Shown: in pieces, positions 9,582 to 20,796 of the stretch
Numbering within the stretch: position 1 is the stretch's first letter
Layout: every line of letters begins with the position of its first letter
Source: Saccoglossus kowalevskii
Taxonomy: Eukaryota > Hemichordata > Enteropneusta > Harrimaniidae
Assembly (NCBI RefSeq): GCF_000003605.2
Contig: NW_003148075.1
Span: 1-21,701 of the forward strand
Reading direction: 5' to 3'
DNA length: 21,701 nt
The notes under the pieces: model-generated
What the model was told of the DNA's origin: nothing
The model's input: the letters and a program-made list of their open reading frames with translations, nothing else
Databases searched by the model: none
Translations under genes and position numbers: made by a program

Positions 9582-9991
9582 CAACATACCTAGGCATTAA
9601 GTGGAGTAAGATATTGTTAGTGGGATATTCTAGATGTTAGACTACATAATGAGATATTACTAGCATCATACCTAGGCATTAAGTGGAGTAAGATACTGTT
9701 AGTTGTATACTATAGATACTAGACTACATAATGAGATATTACTAGCATCATACCTAGGCATTAAGTGGAGTAAGATCTTTTTAGTGGGATACTATATATG
9801 CTAGACTACATAATGAGATATTACTAGCATCATACCTAGGCATTAAGTGGAGTAAGATCTTTTTAGTGGGATACTATAGATGCTAGACTACATAATGAGA
9901 TATTACTAGCATCATACCTAGACATTAAGTGGAGTAAGATATTGTTAGTGGGATACTATAGATGCTGGGCTGCATAATGAGATATTACTAG
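9582..9991. repeat. Alpha cassette lacking monomer 1
   Basis: Alpha monomers 2-6 with private changes CAACATACC at the start and GATACTGTTAGTTGTATAC in monomer 3. Monomer 4 has TATATATGC as in 1558-1639 and 3769-3850, so this belongs with the cassettes at 1312 and 3523. Confidence 0.88.
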
Positions 9992-10563
9992 CATCATATC
10001 TAGGCATTTAGTGGAGTAAGATATTTTTAGTGGGATACTATAGATGCTAGACTACATAATGAGATATTACTTGCATCATGCCTAGGCATTTAGTGGAGTA
10101 AGATATTGTTAGTGGAATACTAAATATGCTATACTACATATGAGATATTACCAGCATCATACCTAGGCATTTAGTGGAGTAAGGAATTGTTAGTGGAATA
10201 CTATAGATGCTAGGCTGCATAATGAGATATTACTAGCATCATACCTAGGTATTTAGTGGAGTAAGATATTGTTAGTGGAATACTATAGATGCTAGACTAC
10301 ATATGAAATATTACCAGCATCATACCTAGGCATTTAGTGAAGTAAAGAACTGTTAGTGGAATACTATAGATGCTAGGCTGCATAATGAGATATTACTAGC
10401 ATCATACCTAGGCATTTAGTGGAGTAAGGAATTGTTAGTGGAATATTATAGATGCTAGGCTGCATAATGAGATATTACTAGCATCATACCTAGGCATTTA
10501 GTGGAATAAGGAATTGTTAGTGGAATACTATAGATGCTAGGCTGCATAATGAGATATTACTAG
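9992..10563. repeat. Delta block 4 (572 bp)
   Basis: All seven monomers in order, the least damaged copy with 1804-2375. AATACTAAATATGC near 10116 is shared with delta block 3, and ATGCTATACTAC just after it is private. Confidence 0.9.
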
Positions 10564-10891
10564 CATCATGCCTAGACATTAAGTGGAGTAAGATATTGTT
10601 AGTGGGATACTATAGATGCTAGGCTGCATAATGAGATATTACTAGCATCATGCCTAGGCATTAAGTGGAGTAAGATATTGTTAGTGGGATACTATAGATG
10701 CTGGGCTGCATAATGAGATATTACTAGCATCATACCTAGACATTTAGTGGAGTAAGATATTGTTAGTGGGATACTATAGATGCTAGACTACATAATGAGA
10801 TATTACTAGCATCATACCTAGGCATTAAGTGGAGTAAGATATTTTTAGTGGGATACTATAGATGCTAGACTACATAATGAGATATTACTAG
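10564..10891. repeat. Epsilon block 2 (328 bp)
   Basis: Four monomers in the order seen at 4587-4914, followed directly by alpha monomer 1 with CACCATACATAG. Repeated exactly at 11548-11875 as far as I can see. Confidence 0.88.
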
Positions 10892-11383
10892 CACCATACA
10901 TAGACATTTAGTGGAGTAAGGCATTGTTAGTGGGATATTCTAGATGCTAGACTACATAATGAGATATTACTAGCATCATACCTAGGCATTAAGTGGAGTA
11001 AGATATTGTCAGTGGGATATTCTAGATGTTAGACTACATAATGAGATATTACTAGCATCATACCTAGGCATTAAGTGGAGTAAGATATTGTCAGTGGGAT
11101 ACTATAGATACTAGACTACATAATGAGATATTACTAGCATCATACCTAGGCATTAAGTGGAGTAAGGTCTTTTTAGTGGGATACTATAGATGCTAGACTA
11201 CATAATGAGATATTACTAGCATCATACCTAGGCATTAAGTGGAGTAAGATCTTTTTAGTGGGATACTATAGATGCTAGACTACATAATGAGATATTACTA
11301 GCATCATACCTAGACATTAAGTGGAGTAAGATATTGTTAGTGGGATACTATAGATGCTGGGCTGCATAATGAGATATTACTAG
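10892..11383. repeat. Alpha cassette (492 bp), in tandem duplicate A
   Basis: Full order with private marks CACCATACATAG (monomer 1), TTGTCAGTGG (monomers 2 and 3) and GTAAGGTCTTTTTAG (monomer 4). All three recur 984 bp downstream. Confidence 0.93.
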
Positions 11384-12374
11384 CATCATACCTAGGCATT
11401 TAGTGGAGTAAGGAATTGTTAGTGGAATATTATAGATGCTAGGCTGCATAATGAGATATTACTAGCATCATACCTAGGCATTTAGTGGAATAAGGAATTG
11501 TTAGTGGAATACTATAGATGCTAGGCTGCATAATGAGATATTACTAGCATCATGCCTAGACATTAAGTGGAGTAAGATATTGTTAGTGGGATACTATAGA
11601 TGCTAGGCTGCATAATGAGATATTACTAGCATCATGCCTAGGCATTAAGTGGAGTAAGATATTGTTAGTGGGATACTATAGATGCTGGGCTGCATAATGA
11701 GATATTACTAGCATCATACCTAGACATTTAGTGGAGTAAGATATTGTTAGTGGGATACTATAGATGCTAGACTACATAATGAGATATTACTAGCATCATA
11801 CCTAGGCATTAAGTGGAGTAAGATATTTTTAGTGGGATACTATAGATGCTAGACTACATAATGAGATATTACTAGCACCATACATAGACATTTAGTGGAG
11901 TAAGGCATTGTTAGTGGGATATTCTAGATGCTAGACTACATAATGAGATATTACTAGCATCATACCTAGGCATTAAGTGGAGTAAGATATTGTCAGTGGG
12001 ATATTCTAGATGTTAGACTACATAATGAGATATTACTAGCATCATACCTAGGCATTAAGTGGAGTAAGATATTGTCAGTGGGATACTATAGATACTAGAC
12101 TACATAATGAGATATTACTAGCATCATACCTAGGCATTAAGTGGAGTAAGGTCTTTTTAGTGGGATACTATAGATGCTAGACTACATAATGAGATATTAC
12201 TAGCATCATACCTAGGCATTAAGTGGAGTAAGATCTTTTTAGTGGGATACTATAGATGCTAGACTACATAATGAGATATTACTAGCATCATACCTAGACA
12301 TTAAGTGGAGTAAGATATTGTTAGTGGGATACTATAGATGCTGGGCTGCATAATGAGATATTACTAGCATCATA
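11360..12374. repeat. 984-bp tandem duplication, right copy
   Basis: Right member of the pair. The junction near 11384 joins alpha monomer 6 directly to delta monomer 6, skipping delta 1-5, as expected for unequal exchange between two HOR units out of step. Confidence 0.9.
11876..12367. repeat. Alpha cassette (492 bp), in tandem duplicate B
   Basis: Same sequence and private marks as 10892-11383. It is followed by a zeta monomer (12368) instead of delta. Confidence 0.93.
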
Positions 12375-14011
12375 TCTAGGCATTTAGTGGAGTAAGATAT
12401 TGTTAGTGGAATACTATTGATGCTAGGCTGCATAATGAGATATTACGAGCACCATACCTAGACATTTAGTGGAGTAAGATATTGTTAGTGGAATACTATA
12501 GATGCTAGGCTGCATAATGAGATATTACTAGCATCATACCTAGGCATTAAGTGGAGTAAGATATTTTTAGTGGGATACTATAGATGCTAGGCTGCATAAT
12601 GAGATATTACTAGCATCATGCCTAGGCATTAAGTGGCATAAGGCACTGTTAGTGGGATACTATAGATGCTAGGCTGCATAATGAGATATTACTAGCATCA
12701 TGCCTAGGCCATTTAGTGGAGTAAGATATTGTTAGTGGGATACTATAGATGCTAGGCTGCATAATGAGATATTACTAGCATCATGCCTAGGCATTAAGTG
12801 GAGTAAGATATTGTTAGTGGGATACTATAGATGCTAGGCTGCATAATGAGATATTACTAGCATCATGCCTAGGCATTAAGTGGAGTAAGATATTGTTAGT
12901 GGGATACTATAGATGCTGGGCTGCATAATGAGATATTACTAGCATCATACCTAGACATTTAGTGGAGTAAGATATTGTTAGTGGGATACTATAGATGCTA
13001 GACTACATAATGAGATATTACTAGCATCATACCTAGGCATTAAGTGGAGTAAGATATTGTTAGTGGGATACTATAGATGCTAGACTACTTAATGAAATAT
13101 TACTAGCACCATACCTAGGCATTTAGTGGAGTAAGGAATTGTTAGTGGGATATTCTAGATGCTAGACGACATAATGAGATATTACTAGCATCATACCTAG
13201 GCATTCAGTGGAGTAAGGAATTGTTAGTGGGATATTCTAGATGCTAGACTACATAATGAGATATTACTAGCATCATACCTAGGCATTAAGTGGAGTAAGA
13301 TATTGTTAGTGGGATACTATAGATGCTAGACTACATAATGATATATTACTAGCATCATACTTAGGCATTAAGTGGAGTAAGATATTTTTAGTGGGATACT
13401 ATAGATGCTAGACTACATAATGAGATATTACTTGCATCATGCCTAGGCATTTAGTGGAGTAAGATATTGTTAGTGGAATACTATAGAAGCTAGACTACAT
13501 ATGAGATATTACCAGCATCATACCTAGGCATTTAGTGGAGTAAGATATTGTTAGTGGGATACTATAGATGCTAGGCTGCATAATGAGATATTACTAGCAT
13601 CATACCTAGGTATTTAGTGGAGTAAGATATTGTTAGTGGAATACTATAGATGATAGGCTGCATAATGAGATATTACTAGCATCATACCTAGGCATTTAGT
13701 GGAGTAAGGAATTGTTAGTGGAATACTATAGATGCTAGGCTGCATAATGAGATATTACTAGCATCATACCTAGGCATTTAGTGGAGTAAGAAATTGTTAG
13801 TGGAATACTATAGATGCTAGGCTACATAATGAGATATTACTAGCATCATGCCTAGGCATTAAGTGGAGTAAGGCATTGTTAGAGGAATACTATAGATGCT
13901 AGACTACATAATGAGATATTACTAGGACCATACCTTGGCATTTAGTGGAGTAAGGCATTGTTAGTGGGATACTCTAGATGCTAGACTACATAATGAGATA
14001 TTACTAGCATC
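12368..14011. repeat. Irregular domain with zeta start
   Basis: Zeta (12368), then mixed monomers without cassette order. Noted: GTGGCATAAGGCACTG near 12626 (compare block Z), a 1-bp insertion in CCTAGGCCATTTAG near 12710, AGACTACTTAATGAAATATT near 13085, TAGACGACATAATG near 13164 and ACTAGGACCATACC near 13921. One 81-bp TACCAGC monomer lies near 13498. Confidence 0.75.
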
Positions 14012-15469
14012 ATACCTAGGCATTAAGTGGAGTAAGATATTTTTAGTGGGATACTATAGATGCTAGACTAAATAATGAGATATTACTAGCATCATGCATA
14101 GGCATTTAGTGGAGTAAGGAATTATTAGTGGGATATTCTAAATGCTAGACCACATAGTGAGATATTACTAGCATCATACCTAGGCATTTAGTGGAGTAAG
14201 GAATTGTTAGTGGGATATTCTAGATGCTAGACTACATAATGAGATATTACTAGCATCATACCTAGGCATTAAGTGGAGTAAGATATTGTTAGTGGGATAC
14301 TATAGATACTAGACTACATAATGAGATATTACTAGCATCATACCTAGGCATTTAGTAGAGTAAGATATTGTTAGTGGGATACTATAGATGCTAGAATACA
14401 TAATGAGATATTACTAGCATCATGCCTAGGCATTAAGTGGCATAAGGCACTGATAGTGGGATACTATAGATGCTAGGCTGCATAATGAGATATTACTAGC
14501 ATCATGCCTAGGCATTCAGTGGTGTAAGATATTGTTAGTGGGATACTATAGATGCTAGGCTGCATAATGAGATATTACTAGCATCATGCCTAGGCATTAA
14601 GTGGAGTAAGATATTGTTAGTGGGATACTATTGATGCTGGGCTGCATAATGTGATATTACTAGCATCATGCCTAGACATTAAGTGGAGTAAGGAATTGTT
14701 AGTGGAATACTATAGATGCTGGGCTGCATAATGAGATATTACTAGCATCATGCCTAGGCATTTAGTGGAGTAAGATATTGTTAGTGGAATACTATAGATA
14801 CTAGGCTGCATAATGAGATATTACTAGAATCATACCTAGGCATTTAGTGGAGTAAGGAATTGTTAGTGGAATACTATAGATGCTAGGCTGCATAATGAGA
14901 TATTACTAGCACCATACCTAGACATTTAGTGGAGTAAGGCATTGTTAGTGGAATGCTATAGATGCTAGACTACATATGAGATATTACCAGCATCATACCT
15001 AGACATTTAGTGGAGTAAGGTATTGTTATTGGGATAATGTAGATGCTAGGCTGCATAATGAGATATTACTAGCATGATACCTAGGCATAAAGTGGAGTAA
15101 GGCACTGTTAGTGGGATACTATAGATTCTAGGCTACATAATGAGATATTACTAGCATCATACCTAGGCATTAAGTGGAGTAAGATATTTTTAGTGGGATA
15201 CTATAGATGCTAGACTACATAATGAGATATTACTAGCATCATGCCTAGGTATTTAGTGGAGTAAGGAATTGTTAGTGGGATATTCTAGATGCTAGACTAC
15301 ATAATGAGATATTACGAGCATCATACCTAGGCATTAAGTGGAGTAAGATATTTTTAGTGGGATACTATAGATGCTAGACTACATAATGAGATATTACTAG
15401 CATCATACCTAGGCATTAAGTGGAGTAAGATATTTTTAGTGGGATACTATAGATGCTAGACTAAATAAT
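14012..15469. repeat. Block Z copy 2
   Basis: Partner of 6641-8015. It has one extra monomer, with CATTTAGTAGAG near 14355, just before CTAGAATACAT, which shifts the offset from 7372 to 7454. Differences are scattered single bases: ACCACATAG (14149), CATTCAGTGGTG (14514), GGTATTTAG (15248), and ACTATAG where copy 1 has ACCGTAG (about 7419). The two copies appear roughly 98-99% alike by eye. Confidence 0.87.
14910..15154. repeat. Three-monomer block ending in beta, copy 2
   Basis: Same trio as 7456-7700 at exactly 7454 bp offset. Beta starts at 15073. Confidence 0.9.
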
Positions 15470-15660
15470 GAGATATTACTAGCATCATGCATAGGCATTT
15501 AGTGGAGTAAGGAATTATTAGTGGGATATTCTAAATGCTAGACTACATAGTGAGATATTACTAGCATCATACCTAGGCATTTAGTGGAGTAAGGAATTGT
15601 TAGTGGGATATTCTAGATGCTAGACTACATAATGAGATATTACTAGCATCATACCTAGGC
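15444..15660. repeat. Repeat of the first part of block Z
   Basis: AGACTAAATAATGAG, CATGCATAGG, GAATTATTAG, TCTAAATGCTAG and CATAGTGAG appear again immediately after block Z copy 2, so the block restarts for about two to three monomers before the pattern changes. This makes three copies of these marks in the window. Confidence 0.8.
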
Positions 15661-16022
15661 ATTAAGTGGAGTAAGATATTTTTAGTGGGATACTATAGAT
15701 GCTAGACTACATAATGAGATATTACTAGCATCATGCATAGGCATTTAGTGGAGTAAGATATTGTTAGTGGAATACTGTAGATGCTAGGCTGCAGAATGAG
15801 ATATTACTAGCATCATACCTAGGTATTTAGTGGAGTAAGATATTGTTAGTGGAATACTATAGAAGCTAGACTACATATGAGATATTACCAGCATCATACC
15901 TAGGCATTTAGTGGAGTAAGATATTGTTAGTGGAATACTATAGAAGCTAGACTACATAATGAGATATTACTAGCATCATACCTAGGCATTTAGTGGAGTA
16001 AGATATTGTTAGTGGGATACTA
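15661..16022. repeat. Third copy of the distant-duplication segment
   Basis: CATGCATAGG, AATACTGTAGATGC, CTGCAGAATGAG (15787), AGGTATTT, GAAGCTAG with TACCAGC, then GAAGCTAG again. The same order is at 439-790 and 19033-19384. The offset from here to the right copy is 3362 bp, exactly 41 monomers. Confidence 0.83.
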
Positions 16023-16055
16023 TAGATGCTAGACTACATAATGAGATATTACTAG

Positions 16056-16547
16056 CACCATACCTAGACATTTAGTGGAGTAAGGCATTGTTAGTGGGAT
16101 ATTCTAGATGCTAGACTACATAATGAGATATTACTAGCATCATACCTAGGCATTAAGTGGAGTAAGATATTGTTAGTGGGATATTCTAGATGTTAGACTA
16201 CATAATGAGATATTACTAGCATCATACCTAGGCATTAAGTGGAGTAAGATATTGTTAGTGGTATACTATATATACTAGACTACATAATGAGATATTACTA
16301 GCATCATACCTAGGCATTAAGTGGAGTAAGATCTTTTTAGTGGGATACTATAGATGCTAGACTACATAATGAGATATTACTAGCATCATACCTAGGCATT
16401 AAGTGGAGTAAGATCTTTTTAGTGGGATACTATAGATGCTAGACTACATAATGAGATATTACTAGCATCATACCTAGACAATAAGTGGAGTAAGATATTG
16501 TTAGTGGGATACTATAGATGCTGGGATGCATAATGAGATATTACTAG
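16056..16547. repeat. Alpha cassette (492 bp), HOR domain III
   Basis: Full order, with private ACTATATATACTAG in monomer 3 and AGACAATAAG plus CTGGGATGC in monomer 6. It is followed by a delta-1-like monomer with TACTTGC (16548), then a CTGCAGAATGAG monomer rather than delta 2. Confidence 0.9.
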
Positions 16548-17039
16548 CATCATATCTAGGCATTTAGTGGAGTAAGATATTTTTAGTGGGATACTGTAGA
16601 TGCTAGACTACATAATGAGATATTACTTGCATCATGCCTAGGCATTTAGTGGAGTAAGATATTGTTAGTGGAATACTGTAGATGCTAGGCTGCAGAATGA
16701 GATATTACTAGCATCATACCTAGGCATTAAGTGGAGTAAGATCTTTTTAGTGGGATACTATAGATGCTAGACTACATAATGAGATATTACTAGCATCATA
16801 CCTAGGCATTTAGTGGAGTAAGGAATTGTTAGTGGGATATTCTAGATGCTAGACTACATAATGAGATATTACTAGCATCATACCTAGGCATTAAGTGGAG
16901 TAAGATATTGTTACTGGGATACTATAGATGCTAGACTACATAATGATATATTACTAGCATCATACCTAGGCATTAAGTGGAGTAAGATATTTTTAGTGGG
17001 ATACTATAGATGCTAGACTACATAATGAGATATTACTAG
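16548..17039. repeat. Six linker monomers between alpha cassettes
   Basis: Delta-1-like, then AATACTGTAGATGC with CTGCAGAATGAG, then GATCTTTTTAG, GGAATTG with GGGATATTC, GATATTGTTACTGGG with AATGATATATT, and a TTTTT monomer. They make up a 984-bp alpha-to-alpha spacing like that of 10892-11876, but with different content. Confidence 0.8.
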
Positions 17040-17531
17040 CACCATACCTAGACATTTAGTGGAGTAAATCATTGTTAGTGGGATATTCTAGATGCTAGAC
17101 TACATAATGAGATATTACTAGCATCATACTTAGGCATTAAGTAGAGTAAGATATTGTTAGTGGGATATTCTAGATGTTAGACTACATAATGAGATATTAC
17201 TAGCATCATACCTAGGCATTAAGTGGAGTAAGATATTGTTAGTGGGATACTATAGATACTAGACTACATAATGAGATATTACTAGCATCATACCTAGGCA
17301 TTAAGTGGAGTAAGATCTTTTTAGTGGGATACTATAGATGCTAGACTACATAATGAGATATTACTAGCATCATACCTAGGCATTAAGTGGAGTAAGATCT
17401 TTTTAGTGGGATACTATAGATGCTAGACTACATAATGAGATATTACTAGCATCATACCTAGACATTAAGTGGAGTAAGATATTGTTAGTGGGATACTATA
17501 GATGCTGGGCTGCATAATGAGATATTACTAG
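17040..17531. repeat. Alpha cassette (492 bp)
   Basis: Full order with CATACTTAGG and GTAGAGTAAG in monomer 2. It is followed by one zeta monomer, then the next alpha, so 17040-17613 is a seven-monomer unit of 574 bp. Confidence 0.92.
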
Positions 17532-17613
17532 CATCATATCTAGGCATTTAGTGGAGTAAGATATTGTTAGTGGAATACTATTGATGCTAGGCTCCATAAT
17601 GAGATATTACGAG

Positions 17614-18105
17614 CATCATACCTAGACATTTAGTGGAGTAAGATATTGTTAGTGGGATATTCTAGATGCTAGACTACATAATGAGATATTACTAGCATCA
17701 TACCTAGGCATTAAGTGGAGTAAGATATTGTTAGTGGGATATTCTAGATGTTAGACTACATAATGAGATATTACTAGCATCATACCTAGGCATTAAGTGG
17801 AGTAAGATATTGTTAGTGGGATACTATAGATACTAGACTACATAATGAGATATTACTAGCATCATACCTAGGCATTAAGTGGAGTAAGATCTTTTTAGTG
17901 GGATACTATAGATGCTAGACTACATAATGAGATATTACTAGCATCATACCTAGGCATTAAGTGGAGTAAGATCTTTTTAGTGGGATACTATAGATGCTAG
18001 ACTACATAATGAGATATTACTAGCATCATACCTAGACATTAAGTGGAGTAAGATATTGTTAGTGGGATACTATAGATGCTGGGCTGCATAATGAGATATT
18101 ACTAG
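17614..18105. repeat. Alpha cassette (492 bp)
   Basis: Full order, in register with 17040-17531 at 574 bp (7 x 82). Monomer 1 has CATCATACCTAGACATTTAG and GATATTG, a hybrid of the monomer that usually follows zeta and alpha monomer 1. It is followed by zeta (18106). Confidence 0.92.
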
Positions 18106-18597
18106 CATCATATCTAGGCATTAAGTGGAGTAAGATATTGTTAGTGGAATACTATTGATGCTAGGCTGCATAATGAGATATTACGAGCACCATACCTAGA
18201 CATTTAGTGGAGTAAGATATTGTTAGTGGGATACTATAGATGCTAGGCTGCATAATGAGATATTACTAGCATCATACCTAGGCATTAAGTGGAGTAAGAT
18301 ATTGTTAGTGGGATACTATACATGCTAGGCTGCATAATGAGATATTACTAGCATCATACCTAGGCATTAAGTGGAGTAAGGCATTGTTAGTGGGATACTC
18401 TAGATGCTAGACTACATAATGAGATATTACTAGCATCATACCTAGGCATTAAGTGGAGTAAGATATTTTTAGTGGGATACTATAGATGCTAGACTACATA
18501 ATGAGATATTACTAGCACCATACCTAGACATTTAGTGGAGTAAGGCATTGTTAGTGGGATATTCTAGATGCTAGACTACATACTGAGATATTACTAG
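18106..18597. repeat. Zeta and linker monomers
   Basis: Zeta (18106-18187, with ATTAAG rather than ATTTAG), then CACCATACCTAGACATTTAG, further GATATTG monomers, a GGCATTG/GGGATACTCTAG monomer (near 18400), a TTTTT monomer and an alpha-1-like monomer (18516) not followed by alpha 2. Confidence 0.7.
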
Positions 18598-19438
18598 CAT
18601 CATACCTAGGCATTAAGTGGAGTAAGATATTTTTAGTGGGATACTATAGATGCTAGACTACATAATGAGATATTACTAGCATCATGCCTAGGCATTTGGT
18701 GGAGTAAGGAATTGTTAGTGGGATATTCTAGATGCTAGACTACATAATGAGATATTACTAGCATCATACCTAGGCATTAAGTGGAGTAAGATCTTTTTAG
18801 TGGGATACTATAGATGCTAGACTACATAATGAGATATTACTAGCATCATACCTAGGCATTAAGTGGAGTAAGATATTTTTAGTGGGATACTATAGATGCT
18901 AGACTACATAATGAGATATTACTAGCATTATGCATAGGCATTAAGTGGAGTAAGATCTTTTTTGTGGGATACTATAGATGCTAGACTACATAATGAGATA
19001 TTACTAGCATCATACCTAGGCATTAAGTGGAGTAAGATATTTTTAGTGGGATACTATAGATGCTAGACTACATAATGAGATATTACTAGCATCATGCATA
19101 GGCATTTAGTGGAGTAAGATATTGTTAGTGGAATACTGTAGATGCTAGGCTGCAGAATGAGATATTACTAGCATCATACCTAGGTATTTAGTGGAGTAAG
19201 ATATTGTTAGTGGAATACTATAGAAGCTAGACTACATATGAGATATTACCAGCATCATACCTAGGCATTTAGTGGAGTAAGATATTGTTAGTGGAATACT
19301 ATAGAAGCTAGACTACATAATGAGATATTACTAGCATCATACCTAGGCATTTAGTGGAGTAAGATATTGTTAGTGGGATACTATAGATGCTAGGCTGCAT
19401 AATGAGATATTACTAGCATCATACCTAGGTATTTAGTG
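18598..19438. repeat. Right segment of the distant duplication (partner 1-849)
   Basis: In register with the window's first 849 bases at 18,594 bp offset, with the shared marks given there. The match stops near 19438, where this copy has GTGAGTAAGGAATTG and the left copy has GTGGAGTAAGATATTG. Confidence 0.85.
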
Positions 19439-19590
19439 AGTAAGGAATTGTTAGTGGAATACTATAGATGCTAGACGACATAATGAGATATACTAGCATC
19501 ATACCTAGGCATTTAGAGGAGTAAGGAATTGTTAGTGGGATATTCTAGATGCTAGACTACATAATGAGATATTACTAGCATCATACTAGG
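19430..19590. repeat. Two adjacent monomers with three 1-bp deletions
   Basis: TTTAGTGAGTAAGG (near 19438), GAGATATACTAGC (near 19489) and CATCATACTAGGC (near 19583) each lack one base. They follow directly on the end of the distant duplication. Confidence 0.8.
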
Positions 19591-19741
19591 CATTAAGTGG
19601 AGTAAGATATTGTTAGTGGGATACTATAGATGCTAGACTACATAATGATATATTACTAGCATCATACCTAGGCATTAAGTGGAGTAAGATATTTTTAGTG
19701 GGATACTATAGATGCTAGACTACATAATGAGATATTACTTG

Positions 19742-20233
19742 CACCATACCTAGACATTTAGTGGAGTAAGGCATTGTTAGTGGGATATTCTAAATGCTAG
19801 ACTACATAATGAGATATTACTAGCATCATACTTAGGCATTAAGTGGAGTAAGATATTGTTAGTGGGATATTCTAGATGTTAGACTACATAATGAGATATT
19901 ACTAGCATCATACCTAGGCATTAAGTGGAGTAAGATATTGTTAGTGGGATACTATAGATACTAGACTGCATAATGAGATATTACTAGCACCATACCTAGG
20001 CATTAAGTGGAGTAAGATCTTTTTAGTGGGATACTATAGATGCTAGACTACATAATGAGATATTACTAGCATCATACCTAGGCATTAAGTGGAGTAAGAT
20101 CTTTTTAGTGGGATACTATAGATGCTAGACTACATAATGAGATATTACTAGCATCATACCTAGACATTAAGTGGAGTAAGATATTGTTAGTGGGATACTA
20201 TAGATGCTGGGCTGCATAATGAGATATTACTAG
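19742..20233. repeat. Alpha cassette (492 bp), partner of 2540-3030
   Basis: Full order. It shares GGGATATTCTAAATGC, CATACTTAGG and CTAGACTGCAT/CACCATACC with 2540-3030 at 17,202 bp offset. It is followed by a zeta variant (20234) ending AATGATATATTAC and CATCCTACC. Confidence 0.92.
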
Positions 20234-20561
20234 CATCATATCTAGGCATTTAGTGGAGTAAGATATTGTTAGTGGAATACTATTGATGCTAGGCTGCATA
20301 ATGATATATTACTAGCATCCTACCTAGGCATTTAGTGGAGTAAGGAATTGTTAGTGGAATACTATAGATGCTAGGCTGCATAATGATATATTACTAGCAT
20401 CATACCTAGGCATTTAGTGGAGTAAGGAATTGTTAGTGGAATACTATAGATGCTAGGCTGCATAATGATATATTACTAGTATCATACCTAGGCATTTAGT
20501 GGAGTAAGGAATTGTTAGTGGAATACTATAGATGCTAGGCTGCATAATGAGATATTACTAG
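20234..20561. repeat. Zeta variant and three GGAATTG monomers
   Basis: Three near-identical monomers (GGAATTG, GGAATAC, GGCTGC) follow the zeta variant. The repeated AATGATATATT ending in the zeta variant and the next two suggests a recent single-monomer amplification. Confidence 0.75.
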
Positions 20562-20796
20562 CACCATACCTAGACATTTAGCATTGTTAGTGGAATGCTA
20601 TAGATGCTAGACTACATATGAGATATTACCAGCATCATACCTAGACATTTAGTGGAGTAAGGTATTGTTATTGGGATACTATAGATGCTAGGCTGCATAA
20701 TGAGATATTACTAGCATGATACCTAGGCATAAAGTGGAGTAAGGCACTGTTAGTGGGATACTATAGATTCTAGGCTACATAATGAGATATTACTAG
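20562..20796. repeat. Three-monomer block ending in beta, copy 3 (10-bp deletion)
   Basis: Same trio as 7456-7700 but 235 rather than 245 bp. GACATTTAGCATTG at 20573-20586 lacks ten bases, including GTGGAGTAAG, leaving a 72-bp monomer. Beta starts at 20715. Confidence 0.9.

Larger units (their letters stand above)
9500..10891. repeat. Second full-length HOR unit (1392 bp), first monomer replaced
   Basis: The length equals 3523-4914. The first monomer (9500-9581) is an epsilon-1 type (CATGCCTAGACATTAAG, GTGCGATAC) instead of alpha 1. Alpha 2-6 (9582-9991), delta (9992-10563) and epsilon (10564-10891) follow in order. From 9582 it matches 3605-4914 at a constant offset of 5977 bp. Confidence 0.87.
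10376..11390. repeat. 984-bp tandem duplication, left copy
   Basis: Bases 10376-11390 read identically to 11360-12374 by eye: 1,015 bases at an offset of 984 (12 x 82). Each unit is delta monomers 6-7, epsilon and alpha. The match stops at A10375 versus G11359 on the left and C11391 versus T12375 on the right. Confidence 0.9.
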
